NCBI GenBank assembly: GCA_900552955.1 | Contig: USBO01000045.1 | Location: 1-12,473, forward strand | Reading direction: 5' to 3' | Origin: an uncultured Alistipes sp. | Lineage (GTDB): Bacteria > Bacteroidota > Bacteroidia > Bacteroidales > Rikenellaceae | DNA length: 12,473 nucleotides | Part shown: positions 1 to 6,724 of the stretch, piece by piece | Layout: every line of letters starts with the position of its first letter | How positions within the stretch are numbered: the stretch's first letter is position 1 | Notes under the pieces: model-generated | Databases searched by the model: none | Told to the model about the DNA's origin: nothing | What the model saw: the letters and a program-made list of their open reading frames with translations, nothing else | Translations under genes and position numbers: made by a program

Positions 1-7
1 TCTATCT

Positions 8-83
8 GGCCGGTGCGGTCATGGCTTCCGTTCGGAAAAATTCATTTCAATCCCACCTTCTTTATTCCGCACCGGCCGTTTTT
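8..83 (+). repeat. 11-bp inverted repeat followed by T5
   Basis: A perfect 11-base inverted repeat has arms at 8-18 (GGCCGGTGCGG) and 67-77 (CCGCACCGGCC), and the second arm is followed on the plus strand by GTTTTT. The intervening 48 bases are long for an intrinsic terminator. They contain a small TTCCG-TT-CGGAA hairpin and, on the minus strand, a minimal ORF of eight codons (45-19). It could be a terminator for a plus-strand gene ending just left of the window, or a leader structure for a minus-strand gene lying left of it. The sequence does not decide between these. Confidence 0.35.
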
Positions 84-127
84 GATAAACGCCCCCGATT
101 CGGCGGACTGCAACTCGCGGGGCTCGT

Positions 128-269
128 GCCGTCGCCGCCGGCGGCAAACCGCCGCGGGGGCAGCTACCGATCCGCGACCGGAGCGGGGCGCACGGAGTGA
201 CTATCATAACATGCCGCCTCGCGGCGGCACATCCTCTACCGATCAAGCCTGTCACTCCGCGGCGCCCCG
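128..269. other. GC-rich multi-hairpin block, possible structured RNA or intergenic repeat
   Basis: This gene-free block folds strongly on either strand. Bases 184-201 pair with 251-269: eight pairs, a 1x2 internal loop, then nine pairs. Inside lies a second hairpin, a 7-bp stem at 212-218/223-229 with loop TCGC. To its left a third hairpin, CGGCGG-CAAA-CCGCCG, lies at about 139-154. The nonamer CTACCGATC occurs at 164-172 and again at 236-244. I could not match it to any riboswitch, tmRNA, SRP RNA or RNase P consensus that I know. A dispersed intergenic repeat, an untranslated leader or a small RNA are all possible. Confidence 0.4.
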
Positions 270-278
270 TCCTTAAAC

Positions 279-308
279 AAACGACCGGCTCTGCGGAGCC
301 GGTCGTTT
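279..308 (-). terminator. Intrinsic terminator of the POT transporter gene
   Basis: A perfect 13-bp stem (279-291 with 296-308) closes a TGCG tetraloop. Read on the minus strand it lies 18 bases past the transporter stop codon and is followed by a T-rich tail (TTTGTTTA). Read on the plus strand it is followed only by T and then C, so it may act in both directions, but it is best assigned to the minus-strand gene. Confidence 0.8.
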
Positions 309-326
309 TCGTTGTGCGGAGGGTCG

Positions 327-1994
327 TCAGGCGTCCGCCGTGGCGTTTTCGAGTTTCTTCATGATCGAGAAGATGAACGCGGCCGACAGCAGGCAGAGGC
401 CGATGAGCAGCGCCCAGACGCCCCACAACGGCAGCTTGTTCCACAGCAGACCCGGGATCGAGACCAGGTAGTTGCCGATGGCCGTCGCGGCGAACCAGCA
501 GCCCATCATCATTCCCTTGTATTTGGGCGGCGCCACCTTCGAGACGAACGAGATGCCCATCGGCGAGAGGAGCAGCTCGGCGAACGTCAGCACCAGATAG
601 GTCGAAATCAGCCAGTCGGGCGACACCAGATCGGGGCTGACCGTCCCGTCGAGCGCTTTGGGCGAAGCGAGTCCCAGCGAACCGACGGTCAGGATGAGGA
701 ATCCGACGGCGGCGACCAGCATGCCCATGCCGATCTTGCGCGGTGCCGAAGGCTCCTTGCCCTTGGCGGCCAATGCAGCGAAGATCGCCAGCGAGACGGG
801 CGTGAGCGCCACGACGAAGAAGGGGTTGAACTGCTGGAAGTCCGACGGCAGAATCTCGACCGTGGCAGGCATGGCGGCATAGATGGCATAGGCGCCGCCC
901 CAAAGGGCCAGCGTTGCGGCTCCCGAAAGCAGTTTGCCGCGCTGCGTGGCGGACTGGAACGCACCGAAGAGCGTGTAGACCGATACGGCGATCAGCACCA
1001 GACTCCAGATGTTGAATCCGATGCGGTTCGCCCCTTCGACCGTGCTCTGCGTGTAGTCGCGGGCGAAGAGCGTCATCGTCGCACCGTTCTGGTGGAACGC
1101 CATCCAGAAGAAGATCACGACGGCGAAGACCAGCAGCAGCGCCGTGATGCGCTCTTTCGTCTGTTTGGGCGTGAGTTCAACAGCGGCCGCTGCGGTGCTT
1201 TTCGCCTGCTTGGCATTGACGTCGGCGTGACGGAACCACTTGCGGAAGCCGAAGTAGATGGCCAGCGAGACGACGAGCGAGATGCAGGCCACGCCGAATC
1301 CGTAGTTGTAGGCCGCCGAGAGTTTCTCGATGTAGAGACGGCTGAATTCGCCCGCATCGGCGATGCCGGCCGGCATCGAGGCGGCGATGGCGCTGAGCCG
1401 GTCGAGATTTTCGGGCGAGATCACGCCGTCGAGGTACTGATGCGCCAGCGCCGGAGCGTCGGCCACGTAGGTCAGGCCCGATTTGGCCAGAAACCAGTTG
1501 GTCACCGACTTGGCCATCGTGGGGGCGAACATGGCGCCGATGTTGATGGCCATGTAGAAGAGGCTGAAGGCCGAATCGCGCTTGGCGGCGTATTTCGGAT
1601 CGTCGTAGAGGTTGCCCACCATCACCTGCAGATTGCCTTTGAAAAGGCCCGTGCCGACCGAGATGAGCGCCAGCGCGGCGAACATCAGAACCTTGCCGCC
1701 GAGCGACGCCTCGGTGGGAATCGACAGGCACAGGTAACCGGCGAACATCACGGCGATACCCGTCGTGACGCACCGTCCGAAGCCGATGCGGTCGGCCAGA
1801 ATGCCGCCCACGAGCGGCATGAAGTAGACGGCGGCCAGGAAGATCGAGTAGATCTGGGTCGCCACGGCGGCCGTGAAGCCGAATTTCGCCTGCAGAAAGA
1901 GCAGGAAGATGGCCAGCATGGTGTAGTAGCCGAACCGCTCGCCGGTGTTGGCGAGGGCCAGCGCATACAGACCTTTGGGTTGTCCTTTGAACAT
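327..1994 (-). CDS. POT/PTR-family peptide:proton symporter (MFS)
   Basis: This is an inner-membrane major-facilitator protein of the proton-dependent oligopeptide transporter family, 555 residues, expected to import di- and tripeptides with protons. Family signatures visible are ERFGYY at 19-24, GTGLFKGN at 114-121 with the conserved lysine K119, FYMAINIG at 146-153, FWMAFHQNG at 296-304 and FAELLLSP at 471-478 with E473. Roughly 12-14 hydrophobic segments are present. A polar stretch at about 172-228 interrupts the first transmembrane bundle. The frame stays open upstream to 2156, but ATG 1994 is preferred: homology starts there, and a TATATTTG box lies between the two starts. Odd points: the first Glu of the ExxER motif is Asn16, and the TM7 position that is often Glu is His301. 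The family is certain; the substrate is inferred. Confidence 0.93.
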   Translation of the reverse strand: MFKGQPKGLYALALANTGERFGYYTMLAIFLLFLQAKFGFTAAVATQIYSIFLAAVYFMPLVGGILADRIGFGRCVTTGIAVMFAGYLCLSIPTEASLGGKVLMFAALALISVGTGLFKGNLQVMVGNLYDDPKYAAKRDSAFSLFYMAINIGAMFAPTMAKSVTNWFLAKSGLTYVADAPALAHQYLDGVISPENLDRLSAIAASMPAGIADAGEFSRLYIEKLSAAYNYGFGVACISLVVSLAIYFGFRKWFRHADVNAKQAKSTAAAAVELTPKQTKERITALLLVFAVVIFFWMAFHQNGATMTLFARDYTQSTVEGANRIGFNIWSLVLIAVSVYTLFGAFQSATQRGKLLSGAATLALWGGAYAIYAAMPATVEILPSDFQQFNPFFVVALTPVSLAIFAALAAKGKEPSAPRKIGMGMLVAAVGFLILTVGSLGLASPKALDGTVSPDLVSPDWLISTYLVLTFAELLLSPMGISFVSKVAPPKYKGMMMGCWFAATAIGNYLVSIPGLLWNKLPLWGVWALLIGLCLLSAAFIFSIMKKLENATADA

Positions 1995-2048
1995 AGAGCG
2001 GATTGATTTGGGGTTATTTCGAATTCCATGCGGGATTCCGATTGCCGA

Positions 2049-2056
2049 CAAATATA
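2049..2056 (-). promoter_or_regulatory. Bacteroidota -7 box for the POT transporter
   Basis: Read on the minus strand the bases are TATATTTG, matching TAnnTTTG. They lie 54 bases upstream of ATG 1994, giving a leader of about 45-50 bases. No good -33 TTTG is seen at the expected spacing, only a T-rich run. The box falls inside the upstream open extension of the reading frame, which supports the shorter protein. Confidence 0.6.
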
Positions 2057-2325
2057 GCGAAAAAATCGGAAAAAGTCCCTGTGCCGCTGTAAAATCGGCA
2101 GATCGTCCGTTCGGGTGCATCGCCGCCTTTCGCGCAGGAAACGCCATCTCCTGCATATTCGGCCTTCATTTCGATCATCGGTGATGACGTAAATGGTTGT
2201 TTTTATATCCGGAATCTTCCTTTCAGTCGTCCGATCGGGTGCAATTACCTGCCGATCAGTGAATCTCTGCTGCGCCTTGCCTAACTTCCTTTTGGCATAA
2301 GCCGCAAAACGTAAATTCAGAGATT
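2057..2325. other. Divergent intergenic region
   Basis: This spacer separates the leftward transporter from the rightward small ORF. It holds no credible gene. A GATCGG / CCGATC inverted repeat lies at 2233-2238 and 2252-2257. No clear TAnnTTTG box precedes the gene at 2326; the nearest candidate, TAACTTCC at about 2281, is poor. That gene's promoter is therefore not identified. Confidence 0.4.
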
Positions 2326-2607
2326 ATGAAAACCAACCGAAATCACCCGCTACGGACGAAAGCCATTCAGCGATTCGATGCGCTTTTCTATGCGGACGGC
2401 GACCTGCAACGCTGCCATCGCCGGATCTGGAGCGACCTTGCACGGCACATCTGGGGCATTTCCTACAAAAGTTATCTCAATGAACTGCACCGCGATGTGA
2501 GCGGCCTGCCCGATCTGCCGCCGCAGGCGCTCGGCGCGCTGAAGATTCTCGTGCGTGCGCTGCTGCACGATGCGCCTGCGTGGAAGCGCGAGCGCTATGT
2601 CCGTTGA
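2326..2607 (+). CDS. Small hypothetical protein (93 aa)
   Basis: I do not recognise this protein. It is basic and rich in Arg, His and Leu, with no signal peptide and no membrane segment, so it is probably cytoplasmic. It looks helical and has a Pro-rich turn (LPDLPPQ, about 70-76). Codon choice follows the GC-rich pattern of the neighbouring genes. It starts with an ATG after an A-rich stretch and is followed 75 bases later by its own hairpin-T terminator; both points argue for a real gene. It stands alone between a divergent transporter and glgB, so context gives no function. Confidence 0.68.
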   Translation: MKTNRNHPLRTKAIQRFDALFYADGDLQRCHRRIWSDLARHIWGISYKSYLNELHRDVSGLPDLPPQALGALKILVRALLHDAPAWKRERYVR

Positions 2608-2682
2608 CGGATGCCGAAAGGCCGGGCGGCTTTTCCCGCCGTCCGTGCGCAAGGCCCGAAGCCGCCGGACGACAGCTCCTGC

Positions 2683-2716
2683 ACAGCCCCGATCCCCCGA
2701 AGGTCGGGGCTGTTTT
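2683..2716 (+). terminator. Intrinsic terminator after the 93-aa ORF
   Basis: A 10-bp stem, ACAGCCCCGA (2683-2692) with TCGGGGCTGT (2704-2713), is followed by a T-run starting at 2713 (TTTT, 2713-2716). It separates the small ORF from the glgB promoter. Confidence 0.7.
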
Positions 2717-2770
2717 GGGTGCGGCGGGCGGAAAGTTTGCGGAGCGTGCGGCGGAATCGCAGAATTTTTG

Positions 2771-2778
2771 TATATTTG
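2771..2778 (+). promoter_or_regulatory. -7 box of glgB
   Basis: TATATTTG matches the Bacteroidota TAnnTTTG element and lies 23 bases before ATG 2802. A TTTG at 2736-2739 is too far upstream to be the -33 element, so the -33 is weak or absent. The box decides the glgB start, because the longer open frame from 2580 would begin upstream of it. Confidence 0.7.
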
Positions 2779-2801
2779 AAGAGAATAACCCCTCGGCGCC
2801 T

Positions 2802-4832
2802 ATGGAAAACGCACACCGTCTGAAAATGGTCGAACGCGACGCGTGGCTCCGCCCCGTCGAACGGCAGCTGCTCGCCCGCCACGAAGCTTACGAACGGCGG
2901 CTCGGCGAAATTCGCCGTGCGGCCGGCTCGCTGGCCGACTATGCCAACGGACACCGCTATTTCGGCTGGCAGTACGACGCCGTGCTCGAGGGGTGGTGGT
3001 TCCGCGAATGGCTCCCCGGGGCCTACGACGTCTGCCTTTTCGGCGATTTCAACGGCTGGCAGCGCACCGAACTGCGGCTCGACAAGGATACACACGGGGT
3101 CTGGAGCATCTTCCTGCCCGATGCCATGTACGCCCACAGGCTCCGCCACGGATCGCTCTACAAAATCCACGTCCACGGCCGCAACGGCTGGCTCGACCGC
3201 ATTCCGGCCTATGCCGCGCGCGTCGTGCAGGACGAGCGGACGAAGAACTTCACGGCGCAGTTCTGGGCCCCGCAGCCGTTCGACTGGTCGGGCGACACGT
3301 TCGACATCGCCCGCCACGACCAACTGCTCATCTACGAGGCGCACGTGGGGATGGCGCAGGAGCGGGCCGGTGTGGGCACCTACCGCGAATTCGCCGATGC
3401 GATCCTGCCCGTCATCGCCCGCGACGGCTACAACACCGTGCAGCTGATGGCCGTGGCCGAGCATCCCTACTACGGGTCGTTCGGCTACCATGTGTCGAAT
3501 CTTTTTGCGCCGTCGTCGCGCTTCGGTACGCCCGAGGAGCTCAAGGCGCTGATCCGCCGCGCCCACGAACTGGGGCTGGGCGTGGTGATGGATCTCGTCC
3601 ACTCGCACTATGTGCGCAATCTCAACGAGGGGATCAACGAGCTGGACGGCACGGATCATCTCTATTCGCCCGCTGGTGCGGCCGGCGACCAGCCCCATTG
3701 GGATTCGAAGCTCTTCGACTACGGCAAGCCGCAGGTCGAGCACTTCCTGCTGTCGAACGTCAAATACTGGCTCGAGGAGTTCCGTTTCGACGGCTTCCGT
3801 TTCGACGGCGTGACGTCGATGCTCTACCACCACCACGGCTACGTCGACTTCGACAGCCGCGACCGCTATTTCGACGAGGGGGTGAACGAGGGGGCCGTCA
3901 CCTACCTCTCGCTGGCCAACCGGCTCGTGCACGACCTGCGTCCGTCGGCGGTCACGATCGCCGAGGATGTGAGCGGCATGCCGGGCATCTGCTTCCCGCA
4001 GGAGGAGGGGGGCATCGGCTTCGACTACCGGCTGGCGATGGCCATTCCCGACTACTGGATCAAGCAGTTGAAGGAGGTGCCCGACGAGCGATGGGACATC
4101 GGCGAGATGTGGTCGGTGATGACCTCGCGCCTGCCCGGGGTGAAGACCGTCGCCTACGCCGAGTCGCACGATCAGGCGCTGGTGGGGGATCAGACGATCG
4201 CTTTCCGGTTGATGGACAAGGAGATGTACGATCACATGGATCGGACGTCGGAGAGCCTTACCATCGAACGCGGCATGGCGCTGCACAAGATGATCCGCCT
4301 GATGACCATTTCGACGGGCGGCGACGCCTACCTCAATTTCATGGGCAACGAGTTCGGACATCCCGAGTGGATCGACTTCCCGCGCGAGGGCAACGGCTGG
4401 AGCTATGCCCACGCGCGCCGGCAGTGGTCGCTGGCCGAGAACGGTTTTCTGCGCTACGCCTGGCTGGGGGCGTTCGATCGGGCGATGCTCGCGCTGGTCG
4501 AGCGCTACGGAGTGCTGCGCGACGGCTACCCCTATAATTTGCAGATGGACAACGAGAACCAAACGATTGTCTTCTCGCACGGCCCGCTCGTTTTCGTCTT
4601 CAACTGGCATCCTTCGGCCTCGGTGCCCGACTACCGGTGCCGCGTGCGCGAGGCCGGACGCTACGAACTGATCCTCTCGACCGACGAAGCGCGTTTCGGC
4701 GGCACCGAACGGGCCCGCATCGGCAGCGAACACTTCTCGGAGCCCGTCGCGGGCGAGGAGGGCGCCGCGACAACGGTCATCCGCATCTACAACACTTCGC
4801 GCACGGCGGCGGTGTACCTGCGGACGGAGTGA
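2802..4832 (+). CDS. glgB: 1,4-alpha-glucan branching enzyme, eukaryote-type GH13
   Basis: This 676-residue enzyme cuts alpha-1,4 glucan chains and rejoins them as alpha-1,6 branches during cytoplasmic glycogen synthesis. Domains in order: an N-terminal helical stretch; a CBM48-like module at about 62-150 (LFGDFNGW at 79-86); a GH13 barrel with region I DLVHSH (264-269), nucleophile D335 in FRFDGVTSM, acid/base E388 in TIAEDVSGMP and D457 in ESHDQALVGD; then a C-terminal beta domain. The wording of these motifs, with FMGNEFGHPEW downstream, resembles the plant/animal branching enzyme subgroup more than classical E. coli GlgB. All catalytic residues are present. No other glycogen gene is adjacent. 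ATG 2802 was chosen over the open frame from 2580 because of the promoter box and the start of homology. Confidence 0.95.
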   Translation: MENAHRLKMVERDAWLRPVERQLLARHEAYERRLGEIRRAAGSLADYANGHRYFGWQYDAVLEGWWFREWLPGAYDVCLFGDFNGWQRTELRLDKDTHGVWSIFLPDAMYAHRLRHGSLYKIHVHGRNGWLDRIPAYAARVVQDERTKNFTAQFWAPQPFDWSGDTFDIARHDQLLIYEAHVGMAQERAGVGTYREFADAILPVIARDGYNTVQLMAVAEHPYYGSFGYHVSNLFAPSSRFGTPEELKALIRRAHELGLGVVMDLVHSHYVRNLNEGINELDGTDHLYSPAGAAGDQPHWDSKLFDYGKPQVEHFLLSNVKYWLEEFRFDGFRFDGVTSMLYHHHGYVDFDSRDRYFDEGVNEGAVTYLSLANRLVHDLRPSAVTIAEDVSGMPGICFPQEEGGIGFDYRLAMAIPDYWIKQLKEVPDERWDIGEMWSVMTSRLPGVKTVAYAESHDQALVGDQTIAFRLMDKEMYDHMDRTSESLTIERGMALHKMIRLMTISTGGDAYLNFMGNEFGHPEWIDFPREGNGWSYAHARRQWSLAENGFLRYAWLGAFDRAMLALVERYGVLRDGYPYNLQMDNENQTIVFSHGPLVFVFNWHPSASVPDYRCRVREAGRYELILSTDEARFGGTERARIGSEHFSEPVAGEEGAATTVIRIYNTSRTAAVYLRTE

Positions 4833-4874
4833 ATAAATTTGCCGTGAAAAAGTCTCGCCGTGCGATTTTTTACC

Positions 4875-4882
4875 TATCTTTG
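4875..4882 (+). promoter_or_regulatory. -7 box of the DUF805 pair
   Basis: TATCTTTG followed by C is the most typical form of the Bacteroidota -7 element. It lies 29 bases before ATG 4912. Just upstream, TCGC-CGT-GCGA (4855-4865) followed by six Ts may be a weak terminator for glgB. No -33 TTTG is seen at 19-21 bases. Confidence 0.7.
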
Positions 4883-4911
4883 CACCAGATACCTGTCCTC
4901 TCTGCGAACCG

Positions 4912-5505
4912 ATGAAGTGGTGGCTCGAATGCATGCGTAATTACGTCAATTTCCGCGGGCGTGCCCGCCGGCGGGAGTTTTGGATGTTCACGCTGTTCAA
5001 TACGCTCGTCTGCGGGGCCCTGCTCGCCGGCTGCTGCGCGGCGGTCGGTCTGCTCGTCTGCCGGCGGAGCGCCGAGGAGGTGAATGGGATGACGGCGACG
5101 CTGACCGTATGCGGTTTCCTCCTGCTCGTTTACATCTGGCTGCTGGCCACCTTCCTGCCCGGTTTGGCCGTGCGGGTGCGGCGGCTGCACGACATCGGAC
5201 TGAGCGGCAAATGGCTGCTGGGCTATTATGCGGTTTATACGGTCTGCCTGCAATGGCTCTGTGCGTCGATCCTTCGGTTTATCGACATCGAAGCGCCGCA
5301 GCAGTCGTCGCTGTGGGAGTCGGCGGTGGCCTTGTGGATATACGTACGGCCGACGGTTGTTGCGATGGCGGTGCTGTCGGCGACGGGGGTCGCTGCGATG
5401 TGCATCGGCTCCGAGAGGGGGCCCAATCGCTACGGTGCCGATCCCGGGGAGGTCGGCGCGCCGACTGCGGCCGGGAAAACGGAATGTTTAACCCAAAATA
5501 GATAG
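4912..5505 (+). CDS. DUF805 family membrane protein, first copy
   Basis: This is an integral inner-membrane protein of 197 residues and unknown biochemical function. It shows the family hallmarks: the amphipathic N-terminus MKWWLECMRNYVNFRGRARR, then REFWMF, about four hydrophobic segments (near 26-50, 62-86, 100-121 and 147-166) and the RRLHDIG motif at 90-96. It is longer than the usual DUF805 because of a 53-55-residue stretch between segments three and four plus an extended tail. The usual C-terminal signature, roughly PGTNxYGPNP, is degraded here to GPNRYGADP (170-178). It is followed after three bases by a second DUF805 gene and is probably co-transcribed with it. Confidence 0.9.
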   Translation: MKWWLECMRNYVNFRGRARRREFWMFTLFNTLVCGALLAGCCAAVGLLVCRRSAEEVNGMTATLTVCGFLLLVYIWLLATFLPGLAVRVRRLHDIGLSGKWLLGYYAVYTVCLQWLCASILRFIDIEAPQQSSLWESAVALWIYVRPTVVAMAVLSATGVAAMCIGSERGPNRYGADPGEVGAPTAAGKTECLTQNR

Positions 5506-5508
5506 CTT

Positions 5509-5985
5509 ATGAAATGGTGGTTGACCTGTATTAAAAATTATGTGAAGTTCGAAGGCCGTGCGCGCCGCAAGGAGTACTGGATGTTCGTGCTCTTCAATGC
5601 GATCTTCATGCTCGCGGCGATGCTGCTCGACGTGCTGCTCTTCGGGGCGTCGCTCACGAACCCCGCTAAACCGCGGTACCTCTCGTCGTTGTACGGATTG
5701 TTCGTCTTCCTGCCCGCGATGTCGGTGATGGTGCGGCGTCTGCACGATATCGGCCGCAACGGCTGGTGGGTGGCCGGTTACTACGGCTTGGCGATCGTCT
5801 GCACGGTTCTGATCGTGATCGGCGGTATTCTGGCGCTGGGCGGCAAGGGCATCCGTGGAGTATTCACCATCGCCGGTGCGCTCGCGATTGTGGTGGCAGC
5901 CGTCTGGATGATCGTCTGGATGTGCAAGGACTCGCAGCCCGGAACCAACGAGTACGGCCCCAATCCGAAAGAGATCGCCGAGTGA
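5509..5985 (+). CDS. DUF805 family membrane protein, second copy
   Basis: A 158-residue integral membrane protein with canonical DUF805 features: GRARRKEYW at 16-24, VRRLHDIG at 75-82, four hydrophobic segments, and a C-terminal tail carrying PGTNEYGPNP. Of its first 30 residues, 22 are identical to the first copy, so the pair arose by tandem duplication. The three-base gap to the preceding stop implies one transcript. This copy keeps the typical family length and tail, while the upstream copy has diverged. The biochemical role of the family is not established. Confidence 0.92.
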   Translation: MKWWLTCIKNYVKFEGRARRKEYWMFVLFNAIFMLAAMLLDVLLFGASLTNPAKPRYLSSLYGLFVFLPAMSVMVRRLHDIGRNGWWVAGYYGLAIVCTVLIVIGGILALGGKGIRGVFTIAGALAIVVAAVWMIVWMCKDSQPGTNEYGPNPKEIAE

Positions 5986-6031
5986 TTGCCGGCCTTCCCG
6001 CTGCGGAGGAGATTCCGCAGTCCGGTGTTTC

Positions 6032-6064
6032 GCGTCGTTCCCGATTCGGGAGCGACGCTTTTTT
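6032..6064 (+). terminator. Strong intrinsic terminator after the DUF805 pair
   Basis: A GC-rich stem of about 12 bp (6032-6043 with 6047-6058, one G-U pair) is followed by six Ts (6059-6064). A smaller hairpin, CTGCGGA (6001-6007) with TCCGCAG (6014-6020), precedes it. The T-run ends two bases before the next gene's -7 box. Confidence 0.85.
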
Positions 6065-6066
6065 CC

Positions 6067-6074
6067 TACTTTTG
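6067..6074 (+). promoter_or_regulatory. -7 box of the HD-domain gene
   Basis: TACTTTTG followed by C fits TAnnTTTG. It lies only five bases before ATG 6080, so a start site at the usual distance would fall on or next to the start codon. The -33 region is occupied by the preceding terminator hairpin and contains no TTTG. Confidence 0.6.
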
Positions 6075-6079
6075 CGGTG

Positions 6080-6724
6080 ATGGAAGTGAATGAAGAGTTG
6101 ATCCGCTACGTCGAACGCGCGATTCTGCCCCGTTACGATGCGTTCGACCGTGCGCACCGGCGCGACCATGCGCGGACGGTGATCGCTGCGAGCCTGCGGC
6201 TTGCGCGGCATTACGAGGTGAATCCCGATGCGGTCTATGCCGTGGCGGCTTACCACGATACGGGGCTGTGCGAGGGGCGCGAACGGCATCACGAGGTTTC
6301 GGCACGTATCGTGCGGGAGGATCGGAACCTGCGCCGCTGGTTCTCGGAGGCCGAAGTGGCGACGATCGCCGAGGCGGCGGAAGACCATCGGGCCTCGGCG
6401 TCGCATCCTCCGCGTACGATCTACGGTCGTATCGTGGCCGAAGCCGATCGGGTGATCGACTGCCGGACGACGCTGCGCCGCACGGTGCAGTACGGGCAGG
6501 AGCACTATCCCGCACTCGGACGCGATGGGCAGTTCGCCCGCTTCGCCGAGCATCTGCGGACGAAGTACGGCGAAGGCGGTTATCTCCGGTTGTGGCTGCC
6601 CGAATCGGAGAACGCGGCGCGCCTGGCCGAATTGCGGGGCGTCATCCGCGATGAGAAGCGGTTGCGTACGCTGTTCGAGGCGATCTATGACGACGAGCGG
6701 GCGGGCTCCGGCGAGATTCGATGA
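6080..6724 (+). CDS. HD-domain metal-dependent phosphohydrolase
   Basis: A 214-residue cytoplasmic protein of the HD superfamily, in a group widely conserved in Bacteroidota whose substrate is unknown. Predicted metal ligands are H30, the H59-D60 doublet in AAYHDTGL, H70 or H71, H103 in EDHRAS and D123 in EADRVID. Together these follow the H-HD-H-H-D pattern of hydrolases that act on phosphate esters or nucleotides. No second domain or membrane segment is present. The start is ATG 6080; a GTG lies just ahead at 6077. The promoter box is so close that the mRNA may be leaderless. The gene is monocistronic: a terminator stands before it and the tetR promoter after it. Confidence 0.87.
   Translation: MEVNEELIRYVERAILPRYDAFDRAHRRDHARTVIAASLRLARHYEVNPDAVYAVAAYHDTGLCEGRERHHEVSARIVREDRNLRRWFSEAEVATIAEAAEDHRASASHPPRTIYGRIVAEADRVIDCRTTLRRTVQYGQEHYPALGRDGQFARFAEHLRTKYGEGGYLRLWLPESENAARLAELRGVIRDEKRLRTLFEAIYDDERAGSGEIR

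Noticed and set aside
13..276. 87-residue plus-strand ORF near the left edge
   Set aside because: It runs through the hairpin block, has atypical composition (Arg runs) and no homology signal. A tail of a gene from beyond the left edge cannot be excluded.
1..326. Known riboswitch, tmRNA, SRP RNA or RNase P RNA in the left intergenic region
   Set aside because: I looked for the conserved core sequences of these RNAs on both strands and found none.
312..2006. 564-residue open frame on the plus strand
   Set aside because: It is antisense to the POT transporter and is a charged, repetitive translation with no family resemblance.
1995..2156. N-terminal extension of the POT transporter by 54 residues
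   Set aside because: The extension covers the promoter box, contains no transporter homology, and the family normally starts just before the ERFGYY motif.
2233..2257. GATCGG/CCGATC inverted repeat upstream of the 93-residue ORF as an operator
   Set aside because: The arms are only 6 bp, there is no nearby regulator gene and no identified promoter to anchor it, so chance is likely.
2843..4537. 564-residue plus-strand frame inside glgB
   Set aside because: It is an out-of-frame shadow of glgB dominated by Arg, Ala and Pro.
2595..4934. 779-residue open frame on the minus strand
   Set aside because: It is antisense to glgB, with no recognisable domain and a composition typical of a GC-rich shadow frame.
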